Assembly: GCF_007860125.1 (NCBI RefSeq)
Contig: NZ_SJPW01000002.1
Location: forward strand, 845,768 to 909,767
Reading direction: 5' to 3'
Origin: Rubripirellula tenax
Lineage (GTDB): Bacteria; Planctomycetota; Planctomycetia; Pirellulales; Pirellulaceae
DNA: 64,000 nucleotides
In this document: positions 1 to 9,548 of the stretch, piece after piece
How the letters are laid out: each line of letters opens with the position of its first letter
Numbering within the stretch: the first letter of the stretch is position 1
Notes under the pieces: model-generated
Told to the model about the DNA's origin: nothing
The model's database searches: none
Seen by the model: only the letters and a program-made list of their open reading frames with translations
Made by a program: the position numbers and the translations under genes

Positions 1-134
1 GCGGCTTGGGCTTGCCGACCGCCCGCAAGATCATCGAAGCGCACGGAGGCCGCATCAGCGTCCAAAGCGAAGTCGAACGCGGCACCAAGTTCACGCTCGA
101 ATTCCCCGTCCCCAAACGCTTGTCGGGCGGATGA
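1..134 (+). CDS. Sensor histidine kinase, C-terminal fragment
   Basis: The first complete codon is at base 3 and the frame runs to a TGA at 132-134. The 43 visible residues are the end of an HATPase_c domain: a GGLGLPTARKIIEAHGG block (the G2 box and following helix), then RISVQSEVERGTKFTLEFPV, the last strands of the ATP-binding fold. This part of a sensor kinase binds ATP and phosphorylates the dimerisation-domain histidine. Sensor, HisKA and N box lie outside the window, so the signal and partner regulator cannot be named. The next gene is on the opposite strand, so no cognate regulator follows directly. Confidence 0.88.
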   Translation, partial: GLGLPTARKIIEAHGGRISVQSEVERGTKFTLEFPVPKRLSGG

Positions 135-243
135 GGTTGGAAAGGGATTTGGTGTTAGGTCACGGTGACCACAATTCCTGATATCTAACGCCGTGCTTCC
201 AATCGTCACGGCATATTGGCTGACGAAGATTCTGTCGGCGCAT

Positions 244-310
244 AAAAAAAGCTCCCGGAAAGAACGTGATCCTAGGGGGGCGGAGGACAACGCGCTTCGA
301 TTCCGGGAGC
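244..310 (-). terminator. Terminator-like inverted repeat downstream of the GGDEF gene
   Basis: A perfect 10-base inverted repeat (GCTCCCGGAA at 251-260, TTCCGGGAGC at 301-310) encloses 40 bases. On the minus strand it is followed at once by seven T residues (244-250). Stem plus U-tract downstream of a minus-strand gene fits an intrinsic terminator for the GGDEF gene ending at 633. The 40-base loop and the 320-base distance from the stop codon are unusual, so a small RNA 3' end is also possible. The rest of 135-632 shows no convincing gene. Confidence 0.5.
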
Positions 311-632
311 CGGTGGATTGGAGTTCGTTCGCGTTACCAGCATCCTTGCCATCAACGTCGACGAACATGTCACAACGAGACGTTTCACGCCACCGAATCA
401 TCCACCACTTCCGTGTGATGGCTAAAACTGTGAGTCCGCAGCAATCATGAAAAAGTAATTGCCAGTGCAGGACCGCGTCTGAATCGAGGTGCCAAAATGT
501 TGGCGAGTTCGTTTCCTTGCCCTCAACATGTCCGGAAAGATAGAGGCAGGTGTTTGTCGAGGTCAAGGCAGATTTGTGTCGGTCCCAGAATTTTCGTCGG
601 CAAACCATTCCACTGGAAAAAAACGCCGTGAT

Positions 633-2123
633 TTACAACGCCAACTGACCGGCGGTATCGAGACGAGTCGGCTCGCTGCCTTCCTCTTTTGCCTCAATTG
701 CCAAAGCAACGCAACGATCGACCACATCATCGAACTCTTCACTCGCTCGCACTTGCGAAACACCGATGGAAATCGGATTCATTGCGAGTTCGGATTTGCC
801 GATGCCAATGGCCGACGCCGAACGGCAGATCTGGACACTTCGATTTTGTGCGGTTTCTTCGTCCACACTTGGCATGAAAACCAGGAAGGTTGATTCATCA
901 TCGCAGCCCAGTCGATCAACACTTCGCAGCGTCGCACGAATGATCTGCATCAACGATCGCATGTTGTTGGCTGTTGATTCCGTGTTGCAACGAATCGCCA
1001 TGACGAACATCGAAACCGTCGACTGAGTCCGATCTCGGACTTCGCTGAAATTTTCGTTGAGCTCACTGCGACCAGGAAGATTCGCAAACGTCTTTGCTTT
1101 TGGTTTGGCGGCTTCGATCGCCGTTACAGCGGTCCCCGTGGCGGCTGCGTCGGATGCCGAATCCGATTTTTCGTTTGAAGCTGTGGATTTCGCCGGTGTG
1201 ATTTTGATTGGCGTTGTTCCATCCATCCAGTGCCCGCAATCGCGTCCGGCTTCTTTGGATCGGTACAACCCGTCATCGGCACGTTGTAGCCAGCCCTCGG
1301 CGGCTTCACCGGCCGACAATTGGGCGACACCCGCGGAAACGGTTACTCGAAGTCGCTTTTCTTCAAAAACGATCTCTCGTTCGCCGATCGCGACACGAGC
1401 CGCGTCGACCAACTCTTTTGCACGATCGACAGGGCAACCGTCCAAGACGGCGGCGAATTCTTCGCCACCAAAACGTGCCACGATTCCGTACTTATCGAGT
1501 CGTGAATGCAGAATTCCTGCGACGACACGCAGCACTTCGTCACCGGCGCGGTGACCGTACACGTCATTGAACTTCTTAAAGTGGTCCACGTCCAACAGGG
1601 CCAGTGTCCCCGCGTTTGCATGGCCTTTCGCGTGTTGGCTGGCCAAATGTTTGTCGAAAGCACCACGGTTGGGAACGCGAGTCAGTGCGTCCGTTTCGGC
1701 GCGCCGTTCGGCGGACTCGATTTGCATCGCTTGTTCATGAATGCGATCTTGTGCGCTGTGCAGCTGTGACTGCATCAACTCGTTCGCCTCGATCAATTGT
1801 GTGATCGCTCGGAAAACGGCTTCTGGTGAATCGGTTTGGTCGGACGTCAATTGGCTGTTTACCGCTTGAACCGTCGTTTGGTGTGCATCGACATCGGCGG
1901 CCATGGTGCGAGCGTAGGCACGCAATTGGTCGGCCACTTCACTGATCTGCTCGCGACGTGTCTCGACTTCTTCGACCTGCGTCGTCGTCAATGTTGTTGT
2001 CGATGAATCGCCCGAGTCACCATTGATGGGATCGATGGGAAGGTGTCTGGTCGCATGCATTACCCAACCGCAAGTCAGTCCCGCACCACCACAGCTCATC
2101 GCAATTATCAAATCAAGCCACAT
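633..2123 (-). CDS. Membrane-anchored diguanylate cyclase with a second, degenerate GGDEF domain
   Basis: The protein has 496 residues from the ATG at 2123; a TTG at 2168 is also in frame but would put polar sequence ahead of the membrane helix. Residues 2-20 form a membrane anchor. A coiled-coil-like stretch (about 55-145) leads into a GGDEF domain with D-x-D-x-F-K-x-F-N-D and an intact RFGGEEF active site (about 217-223). It should make cyclic di-GMP from two GTP at the membrane. The allosteric RxxD inhibitory site ahead of the signature is not seen. Residues about 360-480 repeat the fold (SVSMFVMAIRC, DRLGCDDESTFLVFMP, ISIGVSQV), but the signature is replaced by DDESTF, so this copy is probably a regulatory or dimerising remnant. 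The gene is monocistronic. Confidence 0.85.
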   Translation of the reverse strand: MWLDLIIAMSCGGAGLTCGWVMHATRHLPIDPINGDSGDSSTTTLTTTQVEEVETRREQISEVADQLRAYARTMAADVDAHQTTVQAVNSQLTSDQTDSPEAVFRAITQLIEANELMQSQLHSAQDRIHEQAMQIESAERRAETDALTRVPNRGAFDKHLASQHAKGHANAGTLALLDVDHFKKFNDVYGHRAGDEVLRVVAGILHSRLDKYGIVARFGGEEFAAVLDGCPVDRAKELVDAARVAIGEREIVFEEKRLRVTVSAGVAQLSAGEAAEGWLQRADDGLYRSKEAGRDCGHWMDGTTPIKITPAKSTASNEKSDSASDAAATGTAVTAIEAAKPKAKTFANLPGRSELNENFSEVRDRTQSTVSMFVMAIRCNTESTANNMRSLMQIIRATLRSVDRLGCDDESTFLVFMPSVDEETAQNRSVQICRSASAIGIGKSELAMNPISIGVSQVRASEEFDDVVDRCVALAIEAKEEGSEPTRLDTAGQLAL

Positions 2124-2525
2124 AGCCCATCGCTCGTTGTTTTGTCTGTTGTCGAATCGAATCCACAATGGTGTTTAGGCCGTGTTGGGGAGCTGTCAAA
2201 TCGAATCGCTGCCAGAGTGTTCGACTTCGCTTTAAGGCGGCCAATCGGCAGGGTCTGCACCATCACAACCGCTACAACCCGCCTCCATCCGTCGAGCAAC
2301 AGCACCATTGCTGAGCCGGGGGGGCCAAAACGAGAAGATAGGGACCTTGAGGGAAATACAGGTACCAATTCAAGTCGCGGTGCCGGTATCGGTTATCAGG
2401 GTCAGGGGAAAAAGTGGTCGAAGTCGGAAATGTTCGAAACATTCATGCGAGATTCGGATAGGCAATCCGAAATTCGTATGGCATATTTCGGTGGGGCACT
2501 TCCTAGGGATAACGGACACCGAAAA
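2124..2525. other. Divergent intergenic region
   Basis: About 400 bases separate the GGDEF gene (minus) from the small BON-like gene (plus). A plus-strand frame stays open from 2043 through the BON gene, but its first 160 codons have a low-complexity, non-protein-like composition and overlap the start of the GGDEF gene. I take it as chance. I could not identify defined promoter boxes, an RNA gene or a repeat here. Confidence 0.4.
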
Positions 2526-2747
2526 ATGATCAAAACTGCACAACACGATGCGATGGATGCCGCGGTGGCAGTCTTAGCCAACAACTCGGTTCGCGAGCTG
2601 CGAACATTGCGAGTTGATCGCAGCGCAAACATACTGCAGCTCAGTGGCCGCGTTCGCAGCTTCTACCACAAGCAGCTTGCCCAAGAGGCCGTCCGGGCCG
2701 TTGCGGCCGGCCTAACGGTTGTCAATCGAGTCGACGTCGCCACCTAG
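2526..2747 (+). CDS. Small BON-domain-like protein
   Basis: A 73-residue protein read from the ATG at 2526. The segment RVDRSANILQLSGRVRSFYHKQLAQEAVR followed by VNRVDV has the BON pattern: a strand around (L-x-G-x-V-x-S), a helix (K-x-L-A-x-E-A-V-R), then a hydrophobic strand. BON domains are usually about 60 residues and bind phospholipid or assist envelope proteins. This one has no signal peptide and is probably a single cytoplasmic domain. The open frame extends upstream, so the start is not certain (an in-frame ATG lies near 2430). The end overlaps the 3' end of the convergent dehydrogenase gene by 36 bases, so any transcription past either stop would make antisense RNA to the other. Confidence 0.65.
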   Translation: MIKTAQHDAMDAAVAVLANNSVRELRTLRVDRSANILQLSGRVRSFYHKQLAQEAVRAVAAGLTVVNRVDVAT

Positions 2748-5700
2748 GATGACGTCACCGTAGAACGTGACTCGGTCCAGGTGAAAGATCCCCGGCCGGG
2801 TCAATGCGAACTTGGCGTACTTGATGGGCTGGTCACCGGGTAAACCGAACGACCAATCGGGATAGGCCTCTTCGCTCATCCAGACTTGCTTCCATTCTTT
2901 GCCGTCGTTGCTGGTCCACATTGCCAGTCCCTTGGCTCGGTCGTGAAATTGAGCGTCACGACGATTGAAGATTTTGACGAAACGCACGATCGTCGGATCA
3001 TTAAATCGGATGATCACATCGGTCGATTCACTGGATTGATTCGCCGAGTGAAAGGCATACGTGTTTTTGCGAAGTCCTTCATGGCTTAGCAAGTGCTGCG
3101 CTTCGTCGTTCATTTCGATCGGGAATCCGTCGTCTAGCTTGACGTGGGTTTGGCGCGACACTTCCCCCATCCCTTCATATTCTTGTAAATTGAAGTCTAA
3201 GTTTGGGTTTGTCGCGATCCACCCGCCCGACAGGAACGCGACAAGGTCCATAAACTCTTTCGGCGCGATCGTTTCGGTCAAGCCTTCGGGCATACTGCTG
3301 GCCTTCATTTCTTTGCGAATTTCGATATCGTCTTTCGCAACGGTCTTCGTTTTGCCATCGGCAATGCCAAGAGTGATCTCTTCGTCGTCTTCGGCCAAGA
3401 CAAATCCGTTGGTGGTGTTGCCGTCGTAGTCGAGAATCAAAATCGTTTCGTAACCCTTCGCGATCGTGTCGTTGGGCCACACGATCGAGCGAATGATCTC
3501 GTGCTTTGTCATCCGGTCACCGACGTCGGACAGGTTCGGTCCAAACTTTTTGCCCAGTTCGCCGTGCTGGTGACACGCCGCACAGACACGATTGAAGACA
3601 ATTTTTCCGTTGGCTGCGTCACCACCCGACGACGCAACGACTTCGAGCAATGCCTGTTCTTTGTCGGCCTGTTTCGCGTCGACGTTGACCATCACTTTAA
3701 GCGGTTTATGAATGTCGGCGCCGGGGCCTCGCGTGATGATGAAGTCCTTCAAGTAAGCTTGGCCTTCGGCAGGCAAACTGGCGACGAGAGCTTCCCCGTC
3801 GGCAGATTCCCAAACCGGTTGAAGCGTTTGCAGCGCGTCCGACAAAACGTACTCGATCCACTTGTCCATGGGTTTGCGAGTCGCTTTCAACGCAATCTTC
3901 ACAGCTTCGGGCGTTGGCTGCAGGCTAGCACCGCGAACGGCTTCCATCCGAACTCTCGCATCGGCATCGGTCACACCTTGCCACAAAAATGGGTTCGGAT
4001 CGTCCATCCATTCCCATTGGTTACCGACGACGTGAACGGCGGCGGCGCGCGCCTTGGAATCGGCATCGGTCATGATTCGAGAGACAAGTTCGCCGTCGAC
4101 GCGGTGCATTGATTCTTGAACCCACAAAGCCTCTCGCCAGACTTCGGGATCATCGCTGGCGGCTGCCCATGTTTTGACGGCGGTAGCCACGGCGTCTTCA
4201 TCGCGGGCAACCAATTCCCGTCGGGCTCGATAGCGAGTGCGTGTTTCGTACGCAGTCAGCTGTTCCAACAGCTGTTCGATGGACGCGTCGGCCTGAGTCA
4301 CTTTCGTGACCAATGGCAAAGTGGTGTTGACAAGGCGATAGATTCGACCGTGCTCGTGGTCGCGGTTGGGGTCACGTTGCGAGTACTGCATGTGGCCGAT
4401 CAGGGCGTTGCACCAATCGCCAAACCAAAGTGCGCCGTCGGGGCCAATTTTGGGGTCGACCGGGCGAAAGAACATATCGTCGGATTCGATCAAATTGGCG
4501 ACCCGTTTGCCCGTCAACCCGCAGGTGTCGGCGTCGTCGGTGACTTCGAAACTGGGCATGCCGTGCAAGTTGATGACGCAGGCGTAGATCAGTTGGCGAT
4601 GATATTCGTCCGGAAATTGCCGAGTCGTAAGGAACTCGTTGCCCGCGGCAGGACGAATTCCCTCGTTGTCAAAAATGGCGTCGATGCTGCTGCGTGTTTG
4701 CACTTCGCCGCCCGACAACGGGTTGGTCCAGTGCTGGTTCGCATTGGTTCCGTCCCCGATCACTCCATTGCCTTCTTTGTCAAACACCAAGCACCACGGG
4801 TTGTAGTGCCCAGGTGTGCGAAAGTGACGCAGCTTCAAACTTTCCAAGTCCCACACATAGCTGCCCGATGCGCCGTTGTAACGGTGCGGCCCCCATGGGG
4901 TTTCCAGCCCAGTCGACATGGCAATGCCTTCGAGCATGTGCAGCAAACCGCCCGGCGAGTATTCCCAGGCGCCCATCGCGTGGTGTGTGTCGTCGGTACC
5001 AATGCCGTCAAGAATGCGAGTGACCTCGTCGGCTTTGTCATCGCCATCGGTATCGCGAATGAACAACAGGCTGGGCTCATCAACAACGATGACGCCGTCT
5101 TTGTAAAACTCGAAACCCGTCGGGCAGATCAGTTTGTCGTAAAACGTTTTGCAGACATCCGCTTTCCCATCGCCATCGGTGTCTTCCAATATCAATAAGC
5201 GGTCGTTCGGTCGCGACTTTCCGGGCAACCATTGGGGATAGTTGACCATGCAGGAAACCCACAACCTGCCCTTCGAATCGAAAGCGATTTGCGTCGGGTT
5301 GGCCAATTCCGGAAACTCGCGTTCAGATGCAAACATTTCCACCTTGAACCCGTCGGGAACTTTCATTTGAGCGATCGATTGTTCCGGCGTCGGATACTCA
5401 AGTGTTTTCGGCTCGCGCATCGCCCGGAACCCTTCGTCACGCGTCCCGAACATCGTTTCGGGAATGAAGACCTCGCCGGTAGCCGAATCATCGGGCACCG
5501 ACGGAACCGAACGTCCGGCGGCCAAATCCCAAAGGTAGGCATCGCGAACGGCGACCATTTTGCGAATCTTCTGATACTCGCCCGGAAAGGTTTCGGTGTC
5601 CCACGTCCGACGACCGCCATAGACGTACCATCCATTGAGCATGCGATAGTCTTGCAGGTGCAACCAGGACTTTTCGTTGACGATTTCTTTCACTTGATTG

Positions 5701-6446
5701 AAACGTCTGGTGTCGATCGTCGATGCCGATTCACCGAACAGCGATGCATCCAACAAACTGCCGACCAAGGCGTCTCCTTGCTCGTTCAAGTGAACGCCGT
5801 TGATCGTGTATTGAGCCCCAGGCTGTTCGTCGAATCGGTCCATCGTCGGCGTGAACAGATCAACAAACGGTAACCCTTTCGCGTCGGCCAGATCTTTGAT
5901 CGCCAATGTGTATCGACCAAGACGATCATTTTCAGCCCGCCCGTCGGGTTGCAATCGGTTCCCCGTGTTTTCAAATGCGATGGGTGAAACCAGAACGAAA
6001 CGCGGCTGGCTACCAACGCCTGCCAATCGATCCGATTCCTTTGCCAGGTAGGCTTCGTAGTCGGCGACGAAGCGATTCATGTCTGTGTCGCTTGCGCCCG
6101 AGAACGACTCGTTAAATCCGAAGAAACAAATCAGCAGGTCCGGGGCGAAGACCAAAAAGGGATCATCGATCTCGGTATAGTTGCCGGGCCGCTGCTGGAT
6201 TCCGACTTCGTCGGCAGGCCATCCAAAGTTCCGGAACTGGACTTTCTTGTCGGCAAAACGCAATTGGAATCGCGTTTCAAAATTGCCGAACAGACTCATA
6301 CGCTCGGCGGTCGAATTGCCGACCAGGGCGATCCGCTGGTGATCGTGAATTTGGATGGCATCAGAATCGCCGCCCCAAACAATCGACACGCTTCCGAAGG
6401 CGAGTACGGAGAAAAACGCAATATACTTAAAAACGCGAGAATACAT
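2712..6446 (-). CDS. PVC-type SGNH / membrane-bound dehydrogenase / HEAT / cytochrome c protein with C-terminal discoidin-like domain
   Basis: The protein has 1244 residues from the ATG at 6446, which gives a clean signal peptide ending near VSIVWG; an ATG at 6458 is also possible. In order: an SGNH-hydrolase-like domain (about 25-240) with GNSTAERM, FFGFNES and NGVHLNEQG; a six-bladed propeller of the planctomycete membrane-bound dehydrogenase type (about 360-720) with calcium-loop-like DTDGDGKADV and DTDGDDKADE repeats; HEAT-like helices (about 740-900); one c-type heme site CAACH near residue 945, followed by the usual planctomycete cytochrome block; and a galactose-binding/F5-8-type beta domain to the end. 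Such proteins are exported and probably oxidise a sugar or alcohol, passing electrons to the fused heme. The substrate is unknown. A shorter paralogue starts divergently 263 bases upstream. Confidence 0.88.
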   Translation of the reverse strand: MYSRVFKYIAFFSVLAFGSVSIVWGGDSDAIQIHDHQRIALVGNSTAERMSLFGNFETRFQLRFADKKVQFRNFGWPADEVGIQQRPGNYTEIDDPFLVFAPDLLICFFGFNESFSGASDTDMNRFVADYEAYLAKESDRLAGVGSQPRFVLVSPIAFENTGNRLQPDGRAENDRLGRYTLAIKDLADAKGLPFVDLFTPTMDRFDEQPGAQYTINGVHLNEQGDALVGSLLDASLFGESASTIDTRRFNQVKEIVNEKSWLHLQDYRMLNGWYVYGGRRTWDTETFPGEYQKIRKMVAVRDAYLWDLAAGRSVPSVPDDSATGEVFIPETMFGTRDEGFRAMREPKTLEYPTPEQSIAQMKVPDGFKVEMFASEREFPELANPTQIAFDSKGRLWVSCMVNYPQWLPGKSRPNDRLLILEDTDGDGKADVCKTFYDKLICPTGFEFYKDGVIVVDEPSLLFIRDTDGDDKADEVTRILDGIGTDDTHHAMGAWEYSPGGLLHMLEGIAMSTGLETPWGPHRYNGASGSYVWDLESLKLRHFRTPGHYNPWCLVFDKEGNGVIGDGTNANQHWTNPLSGGEVQTRSSIDAIFDNEGIRPAAGNEFLTTRQFPDEYHRQLIYACVINLHGMPSFEVTDDADTCGLTGKRVANLIESDDMFFRPVDPKIGPDGALWFGDWCNALIGHMQYSQRDPNRDHEHGRIYRLVNTTLPLVTKVTQADASIEQLLEQLTAYETRTRYRARRELVARDEDAVATAVKTWAAASDDPEVWREALWVQESMHRVDGELVSRIMTDADSKARAAAVHVVGNQWEWMDDPNPFLWQGVTDADARVRMEAVRGASLQPTPEAVKIALKATRKPMDKWIEYVLSDALQTLQPVWESADGEALVASLPAEGQAYLKDFIITRGPGADIHKPLKVMVNVDAKQADKEQALLEVVASSGGDAANGKIVFNRVCAACHQHGELGKKFGPNLSDVGDRMTKHEIIRSIVWPNDTIAKGYETILILDYDGNTTNGFVLAEDDEEITLGIADGKTKTVAKDDIEIRKEMKASSMPEGLTETIAPKEFMDLVAFLSGGWIATNPNLDFNLQEYEGMGEVSRQTHVKLDDGFPIEMNDEAQHLLSHEGLRKNTYAFHSANQSSESTDVIIRFNDPTIVRFVKIFNRRDAQFHDRAKGLAMWTSNDGKEWKQVWMSEEAYPDWSFGLPGDQPIKYAKFALTRPGIFHLDRVTFYGDVILGGDVDSIDNR

Positions 6447-6709
6447 GGTGGAAGTCATCAGTGGAGCGATTTGGTAACCAAGGGAGCCAGTTTCGTGACC
6501 AGCAATTAGACTGGTAATAGGGGTCGAACAGGTACCCACAGGATCGATCTATACTGTAACCTGCCTCGCTGGATTTGCGGCGTTCATGCTGGCTATCCCG
6601 AATCCCCCTCCCGCCTTAGCTGGTGCAGTATCCTTCTATTTCGAATGTCGATTTTCGCCATTGCGAACGAAGTCGCACCCCAGTTCCCCCCATCGGAGTC
6701 CATCCAGCC

Positions 6710-9469
6710 GTGAATTTCCTCCACTTTCGTTCCGTCGCCACAGTTGCGATGGGATGGTTGAGCATCGTCGCGATTGTCGTTTCATCCGTCGCCGCGACCG
6801 CGACTGCCCAGACGCCTCGTACTCAGACGCTTGGTACTCAGACGCTTGGTGCCCCGTCGCTCGACTTACAAAGCGGTGACCACATCTGTTTAGTCGGAAA
6901 CGCGTTGGGAGAACGACTTCAGCATCACAACGAATGGGAATCGCTACTGCACCAGCGTTTTCCTGACTTGAATTTGACCGTCCGCAACTTGTGTTTTCCC
7001 GGCGACGAGCCGAATGAACGCATCCGTTCGGAAAACTTTGGCGATCCGGACACGCACCTTGCGCACAGTAAAGCGTCGGTGATCCTGTTCTTCTTCGGAT
7101 ACAACGAATCGTTTGATGACAAAGCTGGACTGGAACGGTTCTCGCAAGAGTTGACTGAATTGGTCGCGTCGACCAAGACAAAGGATTATGGCAAGGGCTC
7201 GCCGCGGATTGCATTGGTGTCACCGATCGCATTCGAGAACACGGGTGATCCCAATTTGCCCGACGGTGAAGCTCACAACGGGCGATTGATGATGTACACC
7301 GAAGCAATTCGGGAAGTCGCTGCGAAGCAAGACGTCGCTTTCGCCGACGTGTTTTCATCGACTCAAAAATTGTTCGCCGACCAAAACGATCGATTGACGT
7401 TCAATGGGTGCCATCTCAATGAAGCGGGATACGCTGCCTTTGCACCGCTATTGGACGCCGCATTGTTCGGCCCGGGTGGTCCGACGAAAGTTGATCCGAA
7501 CGTACTTCGTGAAATCGACGATAAGAATTTCCACTGGTGGCATCGATACCGCGCAGTGAACGGATTTTCGATTTACGGTGGACGTGGCAAAGCGGGCAGC
7601 GACGGCACATACAACAACACCGACGTGATGGAGCGAGAGCGAGCGATTTTGGACCAAATGGCGGCGGTTCGCGATGCCCGCATTTGGAAACTGGCCGCGG
7701 GCGAAACGGTGAACGACCAACCCGATGATTCCAAGACACTTGCCTTCATCACCCCGAAAACGAATGTTGGTGGCGCAAACGACCGCAACCGGGCCAAGGG
7801 AAAACTTGGATCGCTGGACTATCGACCGGCCGCCGAACAGCAAAAAATGTTCACGCTGGCCGACGGATTCGAGATTCAACTGGTTGCATCAGAGGAACAG
7901 TTCCCCGATTTGGCGAACCCGGTCGCGCTAAACTTTGACAACAAGGGTCGTTTGTGGGTTGCGACCATGCCGTCGTATCCTCACTGGAAACCCAAGACGA
8001 AAATGGACGACAAGATTTTGATCTTGGAAGACAATGACGGCGACGGGACGGCGGACGTTTGCAAGACCTTTGCGGGCGGGCTACACCAACCGACGGGATT
8101 CGAATTGACCGCCGATGGTGCCTACATCGCCGAACAGCCGGATATTTTGCTTGCACGTGACACCGACGGCGACGACAAGGCCGACGTCGTGACTCGCCCG
8201 TTGTTCGGGTTTGATTCGGCCGACTCGCACCACGGCATTTCGGCGTTCGAATGGGGCCCCGGCGGAAACCTGTACTTCCAAGAAGGCACATTCAAGTTTT
8301 CTCAGGTCGAAAGTCCCGATGGGCTCAACCGCTTGGGCGAAGCCGGCATTTGGGCGTATCACCCCAAGTCGGAACGCATCGGTGTGTTCAGCAACTTTGC
8401 TTTTGCCAACCCGTGGGGTCACGTGTTTGATCGCTGGGGTCAAAATTTCATCGGCGATGCTTCACCAGGAAACAGCTATTGGGCCGCGCCGATATCCGGA
8501 CGAATGGACTATCCCCTGAAACACCCCGGCGGCAGCCAACACCGACGTGTCGCGTCGCTTGGCGGCGGTGACCCGAAGTACTCATTCCCAACGTTCTATC
8601 CTAAGCGGGTTCGACCGTTGTCGGGATGCGCGATGATTTCGAGCCGACACTTTCCGCCAGAAATGCAAGGCAACTTTTTGGTCACCAACGTGATCGGTGA
8701 TCGCGGGGTCCTCAGTCACGAAGTTCGTGAAGTCGAAAACGGGGCTGGGTTTGTTGGCAAGGAAGTCCCACCGTTGTTGATGTGCGACGACGGAAACTTC
8801 CGACCCGTCGATGTCCAGATTGCGCCCGACGGATCGTTGTACATCGTCGACTGGCACAACGCTTTGATCGGACACCTGCAGCACAACTTGCGTGACCCAA
8901 GCCGTGATACCAGCCACGGCCGGATCTGGCGAATCAAGCACAAGACGCGTCCGTTGTTGGAGCCAGCCAAGATCGCCGGTGAACCGATTCCAGCGCTACT
9001 TGAACTGTTGAAAATGCCAGAAGATCGCACGCGTTATCGCACCCGTCGCGAACTCGCGGCTCGTGAATCGTCGGACGTCGTCAATGAATTGCAAAAGTGG
9101 ATGACGTCGTTGGACAAGAGCGACGAAAACTACGAACACCATATGATGGAAGCGCTGTGGATTTACCAGACTCACAACGTCGTCAATCGCGAACTGCTGG
9201 AAACGATGTTGTCCACAAAGGATCACCGTGCCCGAGCAGCAGCGACGCGGGTTCTTTCATTTTGGTTGGATCGCGTGCCCAACCATCTCACGCTCCTTGA
9301 AAAGTGCATCGGCGACGAGAATCCGACCGTGCGTTTGGAGGGCGTTCGTGCCGTCAGTTTCCTTTCCGGCGATTCAGCCGTAGAGTTAGCACTCGGCGTC
9401 TTAGAATCCGACATGGACGACTACTTGCAGTACACGCTTGACGAAACGATGCGTCGACTTGAACAGTAG
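6710..9469 (+). CDS. PVC-type SGNH / membrane-bound dehydrogenase paralogue without heme domain
   Basis: A 919-residue protein from the GTG at 6710, which has GGAG 11 bases upstream and gives a signal peptide with a basic N-region ending at ATATAQT; a GTG at 6623 and an ATG at 6749 are alternatives. It has the same order as its divergent neighbour: SGNH-like domain (to about 240), dehydrogenase propeller with DNDGDGTADV and DTDGDDKADV loops (about 360-720), and HEAT-like repeats at the end. It stops before the cytochrome and discoidin parts. The SGNH serine position is alanine (LVGNALGERL instead of GNS), so this domain is probably not a working esterase, although FFGYNES and NGCHLNEAG remain. 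A 15-base tandem duplication just after the signal peptide encodes TQTLG twice. The heme for electron transfer may be supplied by the next gene. Confidence 0.85.
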   Translation: MNFLHFRSVATVAMGWLSIVAIVVSSVAATATAQTPRTQTLGTQTLGAPSLDLQSGDHICLVGNALGERLQHHNEWESLLHQRFPDLNLTVRNLCFPGDEPNERIRSENFGDPDTHLAHSKASVILFFFGYNESFDDKAGLERFSQELTELVASTKTKDYGKGSPRIALVSPIAFENTGDPNLPDGEAHNGRLMMYTEAIREVAAKQDVAFADVFSSTQKLFADQNDRLTFNGCHLNEAGYAAFAPLLDAALFGPGGPTKVDPNVLREIDDKNFHWWHRYRAVNGFSIYGGRGKAGSDGTYNNTDVMERERAILDQMAAVRDARIWKLAAGETVNDQPDDSKTLAFITPKTNVGGANDRNRAKGKLGSLDYRPAAEQQKMFTLADGFEIQLVASEEQFPDLANPVALNFDNKGRLWVATMPSYPHWKPKTKMDDKILILEDNDGDGTADVCKTFAGGLHQPTGFELTADGAYIAEQPDILLARDTDGDDKADVVTRPLFGFDSADSHHGISAFEWGPGGNLYFQEGTFKFSQVESPDGLNRLGEAGIWAYHPKSERIGVFSNFAFANPWGHVFDRWGQNFIGDASPGNSYWAAPISGRMDYPLKHPGGSQHRRVASLGGGDPKYSFPTFYPKRVRPLSGCAMISSRHFPPEMQGNFLVTNVIGDRGVLSHEVREVENGAGFVGKEVPPLLMCDDGNFRPVDVQIAPDGSLYIVDWHNALIGHLQHNLRDPSRDTSHGRIWRIKHKTRPLLEPAKIAGEPIPALLELLKMPEDRTRYRTRRELAARESSDVVNELQKWMTSLDKSDENYEHHMMEALWIYQTHNVVNRELLETMLSTKDHRARAAATRVLSFWLDRVPNHLTLLEKCIGDENPTVRLEGVRAVSFLSGDSAVELALGVLESDMDDYLQYTLDETMRRLEQ

Positions 9470-9484
9470 GTGACTTAGAAAATG

Positions 9485-9506
9485 GGCGACTGTAACCACA
9501 GTCGCC
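9485..9506 (+). other. Short hairpin between dehydrogenase and cupredoxin-cytochrome genes
   Basis: A perfect 9-bp stem (GGCGACTGT / ACAGTCGCC) with an AACC loop sits 15 bases after the dehydrogenase stop and 42 bases before the next start. There is no U-tract, so it is unlikely to stop transcription fully. It may stabilise the upstream message or lower expression of the downstream gene within an operon. Confidence 0.4.
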
Positions 9507-9548
9507 GTTCGCGTCCCATCAACAGATACTTCACGACTCGGGTAAACC

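Noticed and set aside
2043-2525. N-terminal extension of the BON-like frame
   Set aside because: Repetitive Ser/Thr/Arg composition and overlap with the GGDEF gene start suggest chance openness.
4116-5198. Long plus-strand open frame (360 codons) antisense to the fused dehydrogenase gene
   Set aside because: It mirrors the codon pattern of the real gene on the other strand, has no domain and no ribosome-binding site. The same holds for many other long antisense frames in this GC-rich sequence.
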